A stretch of DNA of 64,000 bases from NCBI GenBank assembly GCA_028023455.1, contig JAQFVV010012419.1:804001-868000 (forward strand). Direction: 5' to 3'. This document shows, piece by piece, positions 22,458-33,979 of this stretch (positions are counted from its first letter, which is position 1; the number at the start of each line of letters is the position of its first letter). The notes under the pieces were generated by a model. The model ran no database searches. It had not been told where the DNA came from and saw nothing but the letters and a program-made list of their open reading frames with translations. The translations under genes and the position numbers were made by a program. Source of the stretch: Epiperipatus broadwayi (taxonomy: Eukaryota > Onychophora > Udeonychophora > Euonychophora > Peripatidae).

Positions 22458-23090
22458 GGATTTTTTTCATTGTTAATTCAAAAATGTGAACATATCAACA
22501 AAAAACCCAGACAGGGTAAGATAATAAAGAAAGCATTTACAATCAAAATATTTATCATTATTTAAAACTAATCCCAAATTCTTTTATATTTATGTTTCAA
22601 TAATGAGGTAAAGTATTTCAGTCTTCTTTTATGCTCTGCTCGTTTAAAACTTAATCACATATTATTTTAAGCTAATAGAATTTTTGAGATGTTTGGCATA
22701 GGCTAAAAATTCTAAGAAAAAAGTAAAAATATAAGAGCAAAATTTTCTTATTTTAAAATACAGATAACTATAAATTCATTATACAGGCACATATCACAAA
22801 ATATATCTCTTAAGTATAGACGTAAATAGCATTCATAATTTTTATTAACTTATGAATATTCTTTTAATAATTAACAGGATATATACTTAATTGAACAAGA
22901 CTTCAAATGATCAAATTTTAATGTTAAATAATTTGTCCATAATGTTGTCTTTTTTATATACAATTTAAAATAATCATTTTAAAACTAAATTGAAACAGAC
23001 AACTAAATGTAAGTAAAAAATTTATTTAGTACATCAACTTGACTTTTGTTCCTGATTGAAACCTTATTAAAATGCTTCTTTTTATAAAAT
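22458..23090. other. AT-rich intron sequence
   Basis: No gene, repeat pair or structural RNA that I can recognise. Confidence 0.5.
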
Positions 23091-23099
23091 TGCATGTGA

Positions 23100-23960
23100 T
23101 GTGATATGGCTACTCCTTTGTCAAAGTCAGGAATCTCTTAGCCAATATACCCAGAAAACCTGTTAGCCACCTTAATTTCCCTTTCCATTCCTCACCCTAG
23201 GTTTTTCCCATATTTTTGTCCATTCTGCTCTACCTCATTTCCGCAACATCATCTTTGCACACTCTATGGTCTTTATATAAATCCTTATCTTTTTCCAAAC
23301 CCAGCATAAAGACGAAGAACCATAGTCAAGATGCCTAATATTTTCCATGCCTTCCTTATATAACTTGCAGCTTAAAACACCCACATTTCTCAATTTATGT
23401 GTATATTCCCTTGTTGCTAATGATCCTGTTCGAGCCTTAAACAGTAAACTACTTTCCTTGATATTATCCTAAAATAACTCTCTTTACTCTCCATACTAGG
23501 TTCTCCATCTCTCCAGCTCCATATTTTTTATTAATGCATCTATTCTTCTATCCCATTCTTTGCTACTATAGCACTTAACCATTCTCCTAACACAATCATC
23601 CCATATTTTGTACAAGTATAATGACATAAAAACTTAATCCACATCTGCATACTGTACTACCTTCTCACCCATCTTTTTGCCCGTCCTTTATTTGTAACCC
23701 AATTAAATACTATTTTGGCTATTCTCTTATTAAATTGCAATCTATCAAACATTTTCATTTTGCTTTTTGCATATCTCATATAAAAACCTGACTATTCCAT
23801 TTCTCCTTATAGTGCCTCCTTTCCTATCCACACACCTGCATCTAATGCATGTTTTTCTACTTCTCTTTGTACTTTTTCTAAGTAATCTAACCCCATTACT
23901 AATATGCGATGCATTGTTACCAAAAATTAACTAACCCTATTACTGCCACTCCCTTCTATA
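23100..23960 (-). pseudogene. unrecognised protein relic R1, copy A (G-poor on the plus strand)
   Basis: On the minus strand several frames give protein-like peptides broken by stops, for example VMGLDYLEKVQREVEKHALD, FNKRIAKIVFNWVTNKGR and GVLSCKLYKEGMENI. A related peptide (GCRVLQKGIENV) occurs at 43560-44020, also minus. The plus strand is markedly C- and T-rich and poor in G. I do not recognise the family; a LINE-encoded or other retroelement protein is plausible. Confidence 0.4.
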
Positions 23961-25455
23961 CAATTCTTGCATATGCTTATATTTTAGAAAAGCCATGCAA
24001 GCACTGCAAGAAAAATCAAGTAAACTACAAAAACTGTTCATAATTACACTTTACTATTTAACATTCAAATGATGAACACAACAGCAGTTTCAAATAGTTC
24101 AAATAAAATATTTCTCCAAAACATTAATACCACTTTTTTTTTTCCAACAGTTGATATTTAATGAATATTACAAAAAAATGACAATTAAAATCAATACTTC
24201 TAGTATTTTATTATTATAGACTCCAATAAAAAAAAAAAACAATAAAAGTACCATTGTATTATAAAAGTAAAAAAGGAATGTAAATGAAAAATGGCAGTTT
24301 TTGCATTCAGCATTTCCTTGTATCCACAGGTTTAATATCATTCACCCTTCATAAGAGTTCTAAGCAAATTAATAAAAGTGACAGCCGAATTAATGAAGTT
24401 TTGTTTGAAAGATTCTTTTTTGATATTTTATTGTCTTGTTTTCATTAGTTGTACTTCCATCATTTTCTGTATTTAATATTTGAAAAAAGCAGTATTTTTC
24501 TAGTCCCTTTTGAGATAAAAGATTGTCACTTGAGATTACAAACATATGTGCAACTTTAAAAAAGTATTATTGAAAAGAATTGCTCCTGGAACTTCATTAA
24601 CATAACCCTTAATGTAATTTTAAATAATCTGATTCATATTTCATTATTTATCTAATATCTGGTCTGAAAGTATTTTAGTATTTACTAAATAAGTTGAAAG
24701 ATTCACAGAAAATGTTTTATTTGTAATAAACAAATTTACAGTCTAATAAACATCTCCTGAACTACAAATTGTACAAATGCCCATTTCTTTTTGTTTATTC
24801 AATTTTTCTGTGAAAGAAGTTACTTACTTAATTCTACTTTGATGGAGTTATTTAATTTGAGATAGCAAAATATAACTATTATTTCTATATATCTATCTGT
24901 AGTTGGATTGTATTTCCTACAATAACTTATAAGAGCCCTTTTATTCAAGTGTTTAATATGGACTCTCACTTTTTGAAGCTAAAGCAATAAAAGATTTTTT
25001 AAAAGTAAAGAGGACCATTTTTTTAATTTCTAAATAACAAATGCAAAGATACTTTTAAATTGCACAAAAAAAAAAATTAACAAGGACCACTTAACTAATT
25101 CATGTGACTCAGCTATTTATATTTACTTAAAATAATTAAGACAAAAATAAATAAAACGTATAATGATTTTTTAAAAAAACATTTTAAAATAAATAAAAGC
25201 ATTGTAAATTTAAAAAATATCTACACTTTATTACCAATCATAACCTAAAATGTATATAAATATAAACAAGACATTAAAATAATAAATACTATTTCAAGAT
25301 TTATCTTTGGTAAGAAAACCATAATATTTGGCCAATCAAAAATCTCCAGCCACGAACCTTTTCTAAAAAAATCTGAAACCAAAGCAAAAACTGATAAATA
25401 TATACAAATTAGTTATACAATATTTTAACTGTAATTAGCATGAAATATTTCCTAC
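23961..25455. other. POLRMT intron, left of exon E
   Basis: AT-rich without recognisable features. I looked here on the minus strand for the next expected POLRMT exon (motif B, KQTVMT-type) and did not see it. Confidence 0.55.
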
Positions 25456-25533
25456 CGTACGATGAATCAAAGGTAGTAAAGGTTTCACAAAATCATATCC
25501 TCGTTCTATATCTTTTGCCAAAGAATTTTGAAC
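25456..25533 (-). CDS. POLRMT: POLRMT exon E (mitochondrial RNA polymerase)
   Basis: A 78-bp exon of 26 codons in phase 0, bounded by TTTATATTTAG on the 5' side and GTAGGA on the 3' side. It encodes VQNSLAKDIERGYDFVKP followed by LLPLIHRT. This aligns without gaps in length to the family segment between the motif A region and motif B (V-x5-R/K-D-x3-G-x10-R-[KT]). In the family the next residues are the motif B O-helix (VVKQTVMT-type), which binds the incoming nucleotide and must lie in an exon further left, not found in this window. Role: T7-like single-subunit polymerase that transcribes mitochondrial DNA and primes its replication. Identification rests mainly on its position next to exon D. 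Confidence 0.78.
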
Positions 25534-25684
25534 CTAAATATAAAAAGAAATTTATTTTATCATGAATATAATATTAATTTATATATCTCTAGCAAAGAAT
25601 CAGTGCAAACTGATCTAAACTAAAAGCAGAAAATTCTTTTTCTCTCATATGCTTTTCGCCCCCTAATCTAAGTTCTAGGAATAA

Positions 25685-26170
25685 ATAGATGCCAGATAAT
25701 AGTGCCTACTAAATCCTATCGATTGCTATCCTATCTAATATCTCCAGACTAGTTTCTGGCTTATGACTTTCATCAATGAGAGATTTTTGGATCTGAGAGT
25801 AATGCATCTTGATCTTTTGGATGTATTTTTCCTCTATCAACCATCTTTTACTTCTTTGTTTTCTCTCCAACTATTAGTTGAAATTACAAAAAAAAGAATG
25901 CTAATGTTTTATATACTTTATATTGATCTGAAATCAGTTCAGTATTTATATACTATGATGACTGTACAATTTTTTAATAACTATAGTCGCCTTTATTCCT
26001 AAAACAAAAAAGTAAAAGATGGATGCTAGAAGAAAAGTGCATTAGATCCAAAAGATCTAAGTACATTGCTCCCAGATTCAAAAATTCTAACAAGAAAATA
26101 ATCTGGGGATACAGAAATAAGTTAGCACTAGATAGAAATTTAATAAACATTATCATCTAGCATCTATTGA
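25685..26170. mobile_element. fold-back element F2, copy A
   Basis: 25690-25865 returns inverted at 26000-26170. Shared words include AAAAGATGGATG-like ends, AGATCTTTTGGAT-type core and CTATCTAATATCTCCAGA/CTATCTAGTGC. It resembles the element at 27150-27770, including CTATCTAGTGCCTATTCATC and CCCCAGACAAGTTTCT. No ORF. Confidence 0.6.
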
Positions 26171-26447
26171 TTATTAAAGTTTTACATTAAGTGGAAACAT
26201 GTAAAAGAAATTGCTGCTGAACAGCATGGTGTTAGCAGGGTCATGTGATGTCTTATTAAATCTAAACTATCGAAGAAAAAAAAACAACAACAATTACAGA
26301 TCAAATTTAATAGTTTTAGTATTTTTAAAAGATAACAATTGTGAAGGTAAAATGAAATATTACTAAACAATTTAAAGAATTCAATTATTCAACAGCACCA
26401 AAGTAAACTAAACTTTACAAAATAGAATTTACAGAAAGTATACTAAC

Positions 26448-26570
26448 CATCGGAGAAAGTTTATTATAAAAATCCTGTGGAGTGTCTGTAGATTCCATAT
26501 TAACTAATCGTGCAATTTGACTGTCACCAATTAAGGCTGCATAATGTTGTAACATGTTAGTAGTACCATC
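26448..26570 (-). CDS. POLRMT: POLRMT exon D (catalytic motif A)
   Basis: A 123-bp exon of 41 codons in phase 0, with acceptor ATTTTTACAG and donor GTTAGT. It encodes DGTTNMLQHYAALIGDSQ and, near the end, TDTPQDFYNKLSPM. The first Asp corresponds to the catalytic motif A aspartate of T7-family polymerases (D537 of T7 RNAP; the HQDGSCNGLQHYAALGRD region of animal POLRMT), which binds the two catalytic metal ions. LQHYAAL and PQDFY match the family closely. The three residues after DG are T, T, N-M in place of the nearly invariant S, C, N-G. The exon follows exon C across an 18-kb intron and precedes exon E by 914 bp. Confidence 0.9.
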
Positions 26571-27149
26571 CTGTAAAAATAATTCATTAATAACTAAAAG
26601 AAATAAATAAACAACAAAAGAATAATAAATCAATATTTTCTTATAACAGTCTAAACCTAAGTCTTAACTTCTTTAGCTTTAATTGTCTTGGTTACATACT
26701 TTGTTTCATGTTATACTTTGCAAAACTTCATCAGAATAATTATATTATAGAGCAACAACATAGTTAACATCAGAAAATATTAGCATTTAATAATGCCTTG
26801 TGAATATACTATAATAAATAAAGATTTCTATGATGTATGTCAGTGATAAGTCATCATATTCTAAAATTTACAAATAGGCTAGTGCAATGATAGACTAATA
26901 GATTCCAGAACTAAAGGTTCCCAAATCATAGCTTGACTTTATTTTCAATGCTTAAGCATCACATTCCCTAGAACTGAATCATTGAATTACTTATATAAAT
27001 GACATAGATTTCAACAGATTATCTTTCTTTTCGACAGTTGTAAGGCCAAACAATTGAATCTCACAAAACAAGAGAAATTAAATTATCTTTAATTATATAT
27101 ATATATATATACACACACACACATACATAGTGGGCCCTAATGACAGTGA
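26571..27149. other. POLRMT intron C-D, proximal part
   Basis: AT-rich. The only structure seen is a (TA)n(CA)n microsatellite at about 27096-27124. Confidence 0.55.
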
Positions 27150-27770
27150 TTAGTTCTCTCTTTAAGCTGCTTGCAGTATCATCACTGAATCAAAGCATAT
27201 GCTACATAATGTCAGTTTTACACAGAGGCAAAACTCTCCATATAGTAGCATCATTCAATGCTAACCACAGTAATCAATGGATGCAGGAAGGATTGTGCAT
27301 AAAATCCCTATCTAGTGCCTATTCATCCAATATCCCCAGACAAGTTTCTAGCATAAGAAATACTGATTATATGATGTTTCTGCCTGATAGGTGACTGTGA
27401 TTATTAAAAAATCAAAGTCCCAAAATATATGAATGCTGAACTGAATTCAGATCTATACAGGTGAATGAGCTTGAATTGAAAGTATTATTGTAATTTTCAC
27501 TTAGAATCCAAAGCTTTATAGTTAGCTAAAAAGATAAAAGGTGGCTACTGGAGGGTTGCATTAGATTCTAAGATTTAGATGCAGTGCTCTCAGATAGGTT
27601 CCTCACTGATGAAAGCTACAAGCTAGAAACTAATTTGAGGATATTGGATGAGTAGGCACTAGAATAGGAATTTTATGTACGAATCTCCTTGCATCCATTG
27701 ATTACTCTGGCTTGCACTGTCTCCTATATGGAGAGTTTTGTCTCTGTAAACAGTTGTGTAAACATAAAGA
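27150..27770. mobile_element. fold-back element F2, copy B
   Basis: The left arm includes AAAACTCTCCATATAG and AGTAATCAATGGATGCA and, toward the centre, CTAGTGCCTATTCATCCAAT. These return inverted in the right arm (TGCATCCATTGATTACT, CTATATGGAGAGTTTT). Arms are roughly 240 bp with a spacer around 27430-27530. Together with 25685-26170 this makes a two-copy fold-back family within one intron pair. Confidence 0.65.
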
Positions 27771-27794
27771 ATAGTGATCATGTGATATGTAGTG

Positions 27795-28075
27795 GTGTTA
27801 TAGTTTTAGCTATTCATCACAAAAATTTTAAGACCCTAGAATATCGATCATAAATTACAACATGAAACTTTAATTCATGAACAAACAATAACATTACGTT
27901 TTGTTTTAAATTAGGAAAACCTGCTGCTGAAATGTTTGAAATAATTCAAATTGTGTATAGCAGAGAATGATGACAAAGATATGAAACGATCACATTTCAT
28001 GGCATAATTTATTATCCAGACATGTTAGCATCTTAATTTTTTTATGACTAATAACTAAACTATGTTTTTACATAT
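27795..28075 (+). mobile_element. deletion-derived mariner (MITE) with transposase N-terminus
   Basis: Inverted ends: TTTAGCTATTCATCACAAAA at about 27810 and its diverged reverse complement at about 28025-28065. Between them at 27905-27970 is FCFKLGKPAAEMFEIIQIVY, the N-terminal helix-turn-helix start of a mariner transposase (KLGKTATETFEMLRQ-type), followed at once by stops and the right end. It matches the 5' end of the mariner at 56206-56390. The rest of the transposase is deleted. Confidence 0.65.
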
Positions 28076-30753
28076 ACATGCACTGATTCAGAGATGGCAT
28101 TGGGGCAGCTTGGAAAGTGAACCAGTTGGCTTTTCACTGGAGTTCAATGGTTGATTGTTCATTAGGCGTGATGAGATTTCATATGCTCAAAACTCAATAG
28201 ATGTATAAAGATGATGATATAAATTAAACTAAGAGAATGAAAATCTATTGTATTAGAATGGGTGTGTTTTTTTTTAAATGCTTGAGAATTATGCAATCCA
28301 AATTATATTTAATTTTATATTAGACCTAGTTTAGATTAACCATGCATGTTAATTAATATTTTAAATTTTATTCACTTGAAATATAAATTTTAGTACATTG
28401 GGTTGGATTTCTTCTACCTTGCTATTTCATTTCCATCACTACTATTGATTTTCTAACATTTGCATCTGATAAGCTCCTTATTTTGTTGAATGAAATTCTT
28501 AAAGCATCAAAAGTGATTTTCAGTAGATGTATTGAGACTAACGGCACCCAATCTGTAGAATAAATTTTATATGATGAATGCAAGAACTAACTATCCATTT
28601 ATTAATTTTAATATGCAATAAAAAATCTTATAATTTTTGCAATATATAATATCAACATTTCACTTGATTACTAATTTCTGTAAATGACATATTTGTCTGT
28701 GACAAACCAAAAAATATCCATCTAATGTTTGAATAATTAATAAAGAATCTGGTTTAAAATGGATCATAAACTTGAATAATCAGAAAAAAATCAAATTTCT
28801 AGACTTAAAAATGATTGGAAAAGCATTAAATCTATGAAACTGTATCCATAAAACTGAATAGTCATCATTATCTGAATTTTATAAAAAAAAAAAAAAATCT
28901 ATATGGAATACAATAAAAATGAATTATAAACACAATATCAACTATAACCTAATTTAAAAAAATTAATAAAAACAATGAATTTAACAATAAATTTATAATA
29001 ATATATATAAAAAGCAGAGATCTATATTAATTGCTCTTTCCATTTATAATAAAAATCTTAATATAGGATTTAGGATGCTCAAAAATTTAAAGAGGCTTAT
29101 AAACAATAACAAGAATAAATTAAAAATTCTAAAAGTTCCTATGTGGTAAATACTTTGGAAGGGGGCAGTTTGGATCATAATGTGTTGTAACTATAAGAAT
29201 AATTAGGATATAGTCACTACAAAATATGAGACAATAAAATATCTCATTTCAAAACTAATTAAAATAACCAACTAAGAAATCAAAATAATCACTGGCATAA
29301 TTCTCTTAAGATCTAGAGTATTCGTGATGTTGGGAAGTCATTGTAATTAATAAAATATACTAGCCATTGTAACTATATAAATAAATATTAGTTATAGCAA
29401 TTGAATAAAAATGATAGTGAAATCAATGGAGTGAATTACACTTATCTCCAATAATATATTCTTTAAACAAAGTAAATCTCTTTTCCTCTTTCCATTAATA
29501 TAAAACACGCACATACTGGCGCTATTTGTAGCTACTTAAAAATATAAAAATATATATATTATTAAATATCATCAAGTTGGAAAAGGAAATCAAACTCTTT
29601 TATTCAGATTACCTATGTACATTTGTTTTATCTGAGCACCAGGCTGTCTAAACCTAGATAAAGTTATATCACCTTTGTTCATAGTGTACCTCATTTCAAC
29701 CTCACAACACATGCACTTGGATGAATGGAAAACGACATCCTTATATTTTAGCTGTGTCAATAAAACTATAAGATCCCAATACCATAACTTCTCATTTAAT
29801 ACTTTTACAGGTGTTACCAGCTTAGCTCTAAGTACATAGATTTAGAGATGCATACATGCTCTTACTAATGGCTCACAAACAAACCTAGTGAGGACCATTA
29901 CTTATATGTTGCCATTAAATACTATTTCTGTAGTTTATTTATTAATAATACTATTGACGATGATGATGATGATTCCATCCACAGCTTTACTTAAAAACAT
30001 TATTATATTTAAACTGGGATTTAATTACTACTATTTACCGATGATGATGGTCATAACCAATCTCACAATGTAAGATTTAGCTTTTTATAAATCTATAGTT
30101 ATTTACCTGAAACACTCTTATATTTAAACGGCATTAGTGATGATGAATGATTATAATTAAATGATAAAGTTAAAAAAATAATAAACTAACAATAATAATG
30201 CAAACACCAAATATTACATAATTATATTTATTAAAATTCTTTCCTTTTAACAAAACAAATTTCTAATTATCCAATTGACTGCAATTATTATATCCATTAA
30301 TTAATACATTATTAAAACAAAATATCAAATACTGTATGTGTAACCAAATAGGAAGATTAAATATATGTGTATGTTTCTACCCATTTAAAATAACTGGTTT
30401 AAAATGAAACATTAAAAAAAAAAACATTCCATCTAATGCTTATTCAGTATTTCTCCCAGCTTTATTACATATATGTTGTAATTGCCATACCAAAAGTCAT
30501 TCATACAATATGTGTGTATCCATTCTCATATGGGTGGCTCTATAAGCTATTAATTTGCTCCCTTGAACAAACAAAAATTATTAATCAATAAGATTTTAGT
30601 CTAACCTATTTTTGACTTATCTTAATTAACCTATGTCTGTATAGGCAATCACACACACACACACTCATGATATGTTAGCATATACAGTATATTATGTTAA
30701 AATGTTTCCCTTCACAATATTCATTTATAAATAAATCACTTATATAAAAATAT
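28076..30753. other. POLRMT intron, AT-rich
   Basis: No recognisable gene or repeat pair. It has short GAT-repeats near 29960 and 30040. Confidence 0.5.
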
Positions 30754-30892
30754 TATAAAATGCGATAGTAGGGACCTCTACAGGTCTTAAAACCACAAGC
30801 TTACTCATTGGAAGAAAAGAGGGGTTCTTTTCTTCCAATGAGTAAGCTTGTGGTTTTAAGACCTGTAGAGGTCCCTACTATCGCATTTTATA
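30754..30892. repeat. perfect inverted repeat, 67-bp arms, 5-base loop
   Basis: 30754-30820 and 30826-30892 are exact reverse complements over all 67 bases, separated only by GGGGT. The arms are GC-richer than the surroundings and include GGGACCTCTACAGGTC. See findings for the artefact caution. Confidence 0.97.
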
Positions 30893-33800
30893 CGCATGTG
30901 CTTGAGGCTACAGCCTTAATGAATATTATAAAAATATTATTTAAATCTTGAGCAAAGCAACAAATTTAAATATGCAAATAAATAAAAAAAAAGATTATAA
31001 AATATATATTGATAAGTTGCTCAAGTACTGTTAATTAACCCAACAAATGACAATCAGAAAAAAACATATTAAATTACAATAATAAAAAAAATAATATTCA
31101 AAGATAAGAAACATTAAATCTAATAATTCCAAATGCGTATTGATAATTATAAACATAAAATAAATAAACAAACTTTTAATGCTTATGTATTTAAAAAAAT
31201 AAAGAAACGATGTTTGACTTATAGAGTTTCAAAGATTACTTTTAATAAGTAAAAAGAAATGGTTAATAAAATTTTAAATTTACCAATCCATTTTCAGTTC
31301 TTACTAATGTCCAAGTTGAAACAACAGACTACTCTCTCGTCCATAGATTCGGGCTGAGGTGACATAGCTTTGGCACTTCACTCTTTTTTCTTTTTACCAT
31401 TTCAAAGTTATTCTTGGCACTTTGATGAACACGAAAGAAAACTTTAAAAAAAAAACCTCATTAATAAATTAGTTGAGGTTTAATGTGAAGATTATATACA
31501 TCTTCTTCTTTCTTCTCTTCTTTCTTTTTCTCCTTCCCTTTAAAGATGATGATCCTTTAATAGGCCATGGGATGAAAAAGACTCTGAGACAGCTGGTGGT
31601 TTTGGCTATGTTGACTTGAAATCCAGCCATTTTCTGGGTATTAAAGAAATATACATATGAGTGTATAGACAAACTAACAAAATCACATTAGAGATCCTTG
31701 GGGATAAAGGTAATGCAAATCAGCATTGCATCCTTCTTTTCTTATAGCTAACAAAATATACAAACACTGATTCCATTTTTTCAAAGTAGAAATTTATGCA
31801 CTCTGTTTATACACCTTTTTTTTTTTACTTTTCAGCTTCTTTTTAGGGACTCAATCTTTATTGATCCCTCCAGAATAATTTAACTGCAATAGTGTTAATA
31901 TATTAGCACATCTTTTTCTATACTATTTAAATAAAGATTTTAACATTTTTGCCTTCACTTTTCCCTCTCAGTGAAAGAACTTGAAGAAAGAAAAAAAAAT
32001 CAACTCTGCTCCTGAAAGTTTCAAAGAGACTCTCTGACTGAACAACTGACTCATGTTGAACTCCCCTCTCTCTCTTTCTCCCACAGCTTTTTATATCTCT
32101 GCTTTATGCAACCCTTCTAGATTTCCAGGTCCAAGTTCATTCATCTGCCACCCCAAAGATTGTTTTTACAAAAAACAAGGTCATTTTAGAAAATAACAGA
32201 ATTCAAAACTGATGACATTTAATGGTCAAGTAACAAAAGGAAAATTAATTGCTATATCCATTTATCAAACACTCTTTTTTTTTGACAATTTAAAATTCAG
32301 ACAACAACAGAAAAAGAATAAAATCAAAATTTGTGTAATTAAAAAAAATTGGCTGTGTCTCTTTATACATTCACATTTTCCTTTCAGAGACTAGAAAAAC
32401 GTCAGGCTATTAATATGATGACCTTTAGATATGGCCCCTTAGCCTGTTTTATTTTAAAGAAAAATAAGCTATATAATGAAACTGCTTTATTTAATATGAA
32501 TCTAATGCAACTAATTATCACTTATAATATTCATTTTTCTCAGTAATACTTACTAATAAATCATAACTATTAATACTTATAACATATAAAAAAAATTTCT
32601 TTAATTTAATAATATATGGATGTGGAAATGGGATTCTATTCCCACAGTATCTATTTATGGAAAATACATTCATCAATACAATAAGTCATGAGTTAATCTA
32701 AAGTATAACACCATGAAATAGTCAGGAAATCTGTTTGATTCTGGTAAAATAAAAATAAGCAAAAAACACAAGTGATCGCAAGAGAACAATAGACATGGTT
32801 CATCATTAATTCAAAAGATGTGATGAATTATTGCATAAATCATTATATTTGAGGTGAAATTTAAATATATGAAAGTAAAAATAATGCATCTGTAACCACA
32901 AATACAATACATAAATGATGAAAGCATATTAGATTGCATGGAAATTAGACAATAAAGATACCTTAGTTGATTGCACATAACCAATTATGTAATCAATACA
33001 TTACAGAGCTGTATTTTATATTTGGGAATGAGAGCATGTTGATACAGTAGAAGAGTGGCAGAGTCTGCAAATCAAGATCTCTAGACCTCAATTCAACTCT
33101 GTCACTTTCCATACTCAAACTTCTTATGAATCTCCGAACAACAAATCATTCAATTGTTTTTTTACTGAAAGCATATAAACGACCTCTATTAATTTATTAT
33201 TTAATTAAAACATAAGATTTATATAATAGTCAAATTTGGAATTGTGAACTATAACACTATAAGACTTATATGATAAGTTTCATGGGAACATCCTTTATTA
33301 GCTGTGCCAAGCCCTAATATCATCAATAATAATATACTCTCTTTATATATTGCTCATTTAAACTGCTTGTCTATTTTTTTTTTTATATTTTCTTCTCTTT
33401 ATTCAAAATTATTTGCATAGAATAATGATAATATAACATTTCTCATCTTGTTTAAAATTTTGTATCGTCTATTAGATGTAGCACATATTCTGTTCATAGT
33501 AAAAAATACAAACAAGTTGCCTTTCATGTGTTCCACATAATTTCAGCAGTGATCCATCTTCTTTGATTATGAACTAAAAACACTTCTCGTTTCTATCTTA
33601 TTCCAATTCTAGTTAATATTTTTAGACTGTGCAGTAGAAGTGATTTAACTTTCTAATTTTCATTTTGAATGACTAAAAACCATATTATTCACATTTATTA
33701 ACTACATTGACTTTTAGTGATGTTATAAATAGCATTTACTAGAAATAACTTATCATATGATAATTCTCTCAGAAGCACATTCTTTACTGCAATGGTGGAG

Positions 33801-33979
33801 TCTATTCATCTTAACTGTTACCCATCCTTTTTTTTTCATCAACAACTTTTCCAAGCATTACAATCGATATAATAAATAAATATTATATATATATGATCAT
33901 TTAAGCATTGATCCAAATTAAATTAATGTAAAGATTTCTATTACGTCAATCATGAATTAAACATAAATTAATTAATTAT
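30893..33979. other. POLRMT intron, AT-rich
   Basis: No gene recognised. 31300-31400 and 31540-31900 are slightly GC-richer without identifiable motifs. 33040-33110 has a faint tRNA-like look (GAGTGGCAGAGTC ... AATTCAACTCTG), too decayed to call. Confidence 0.45.

Noticed and set aside
25320-25400. Possible POLRMT exon left of exon E (CAG acceptor, short open frame IFLEKVRGWRF)
   Set aside because: It does not match the expected motif B O-helix and has no donor consistent with the phase.
33040-33110. tRNA-like sequence
   Set aside because: Arms do not pair and the B-box is poor. Too degraded to call.
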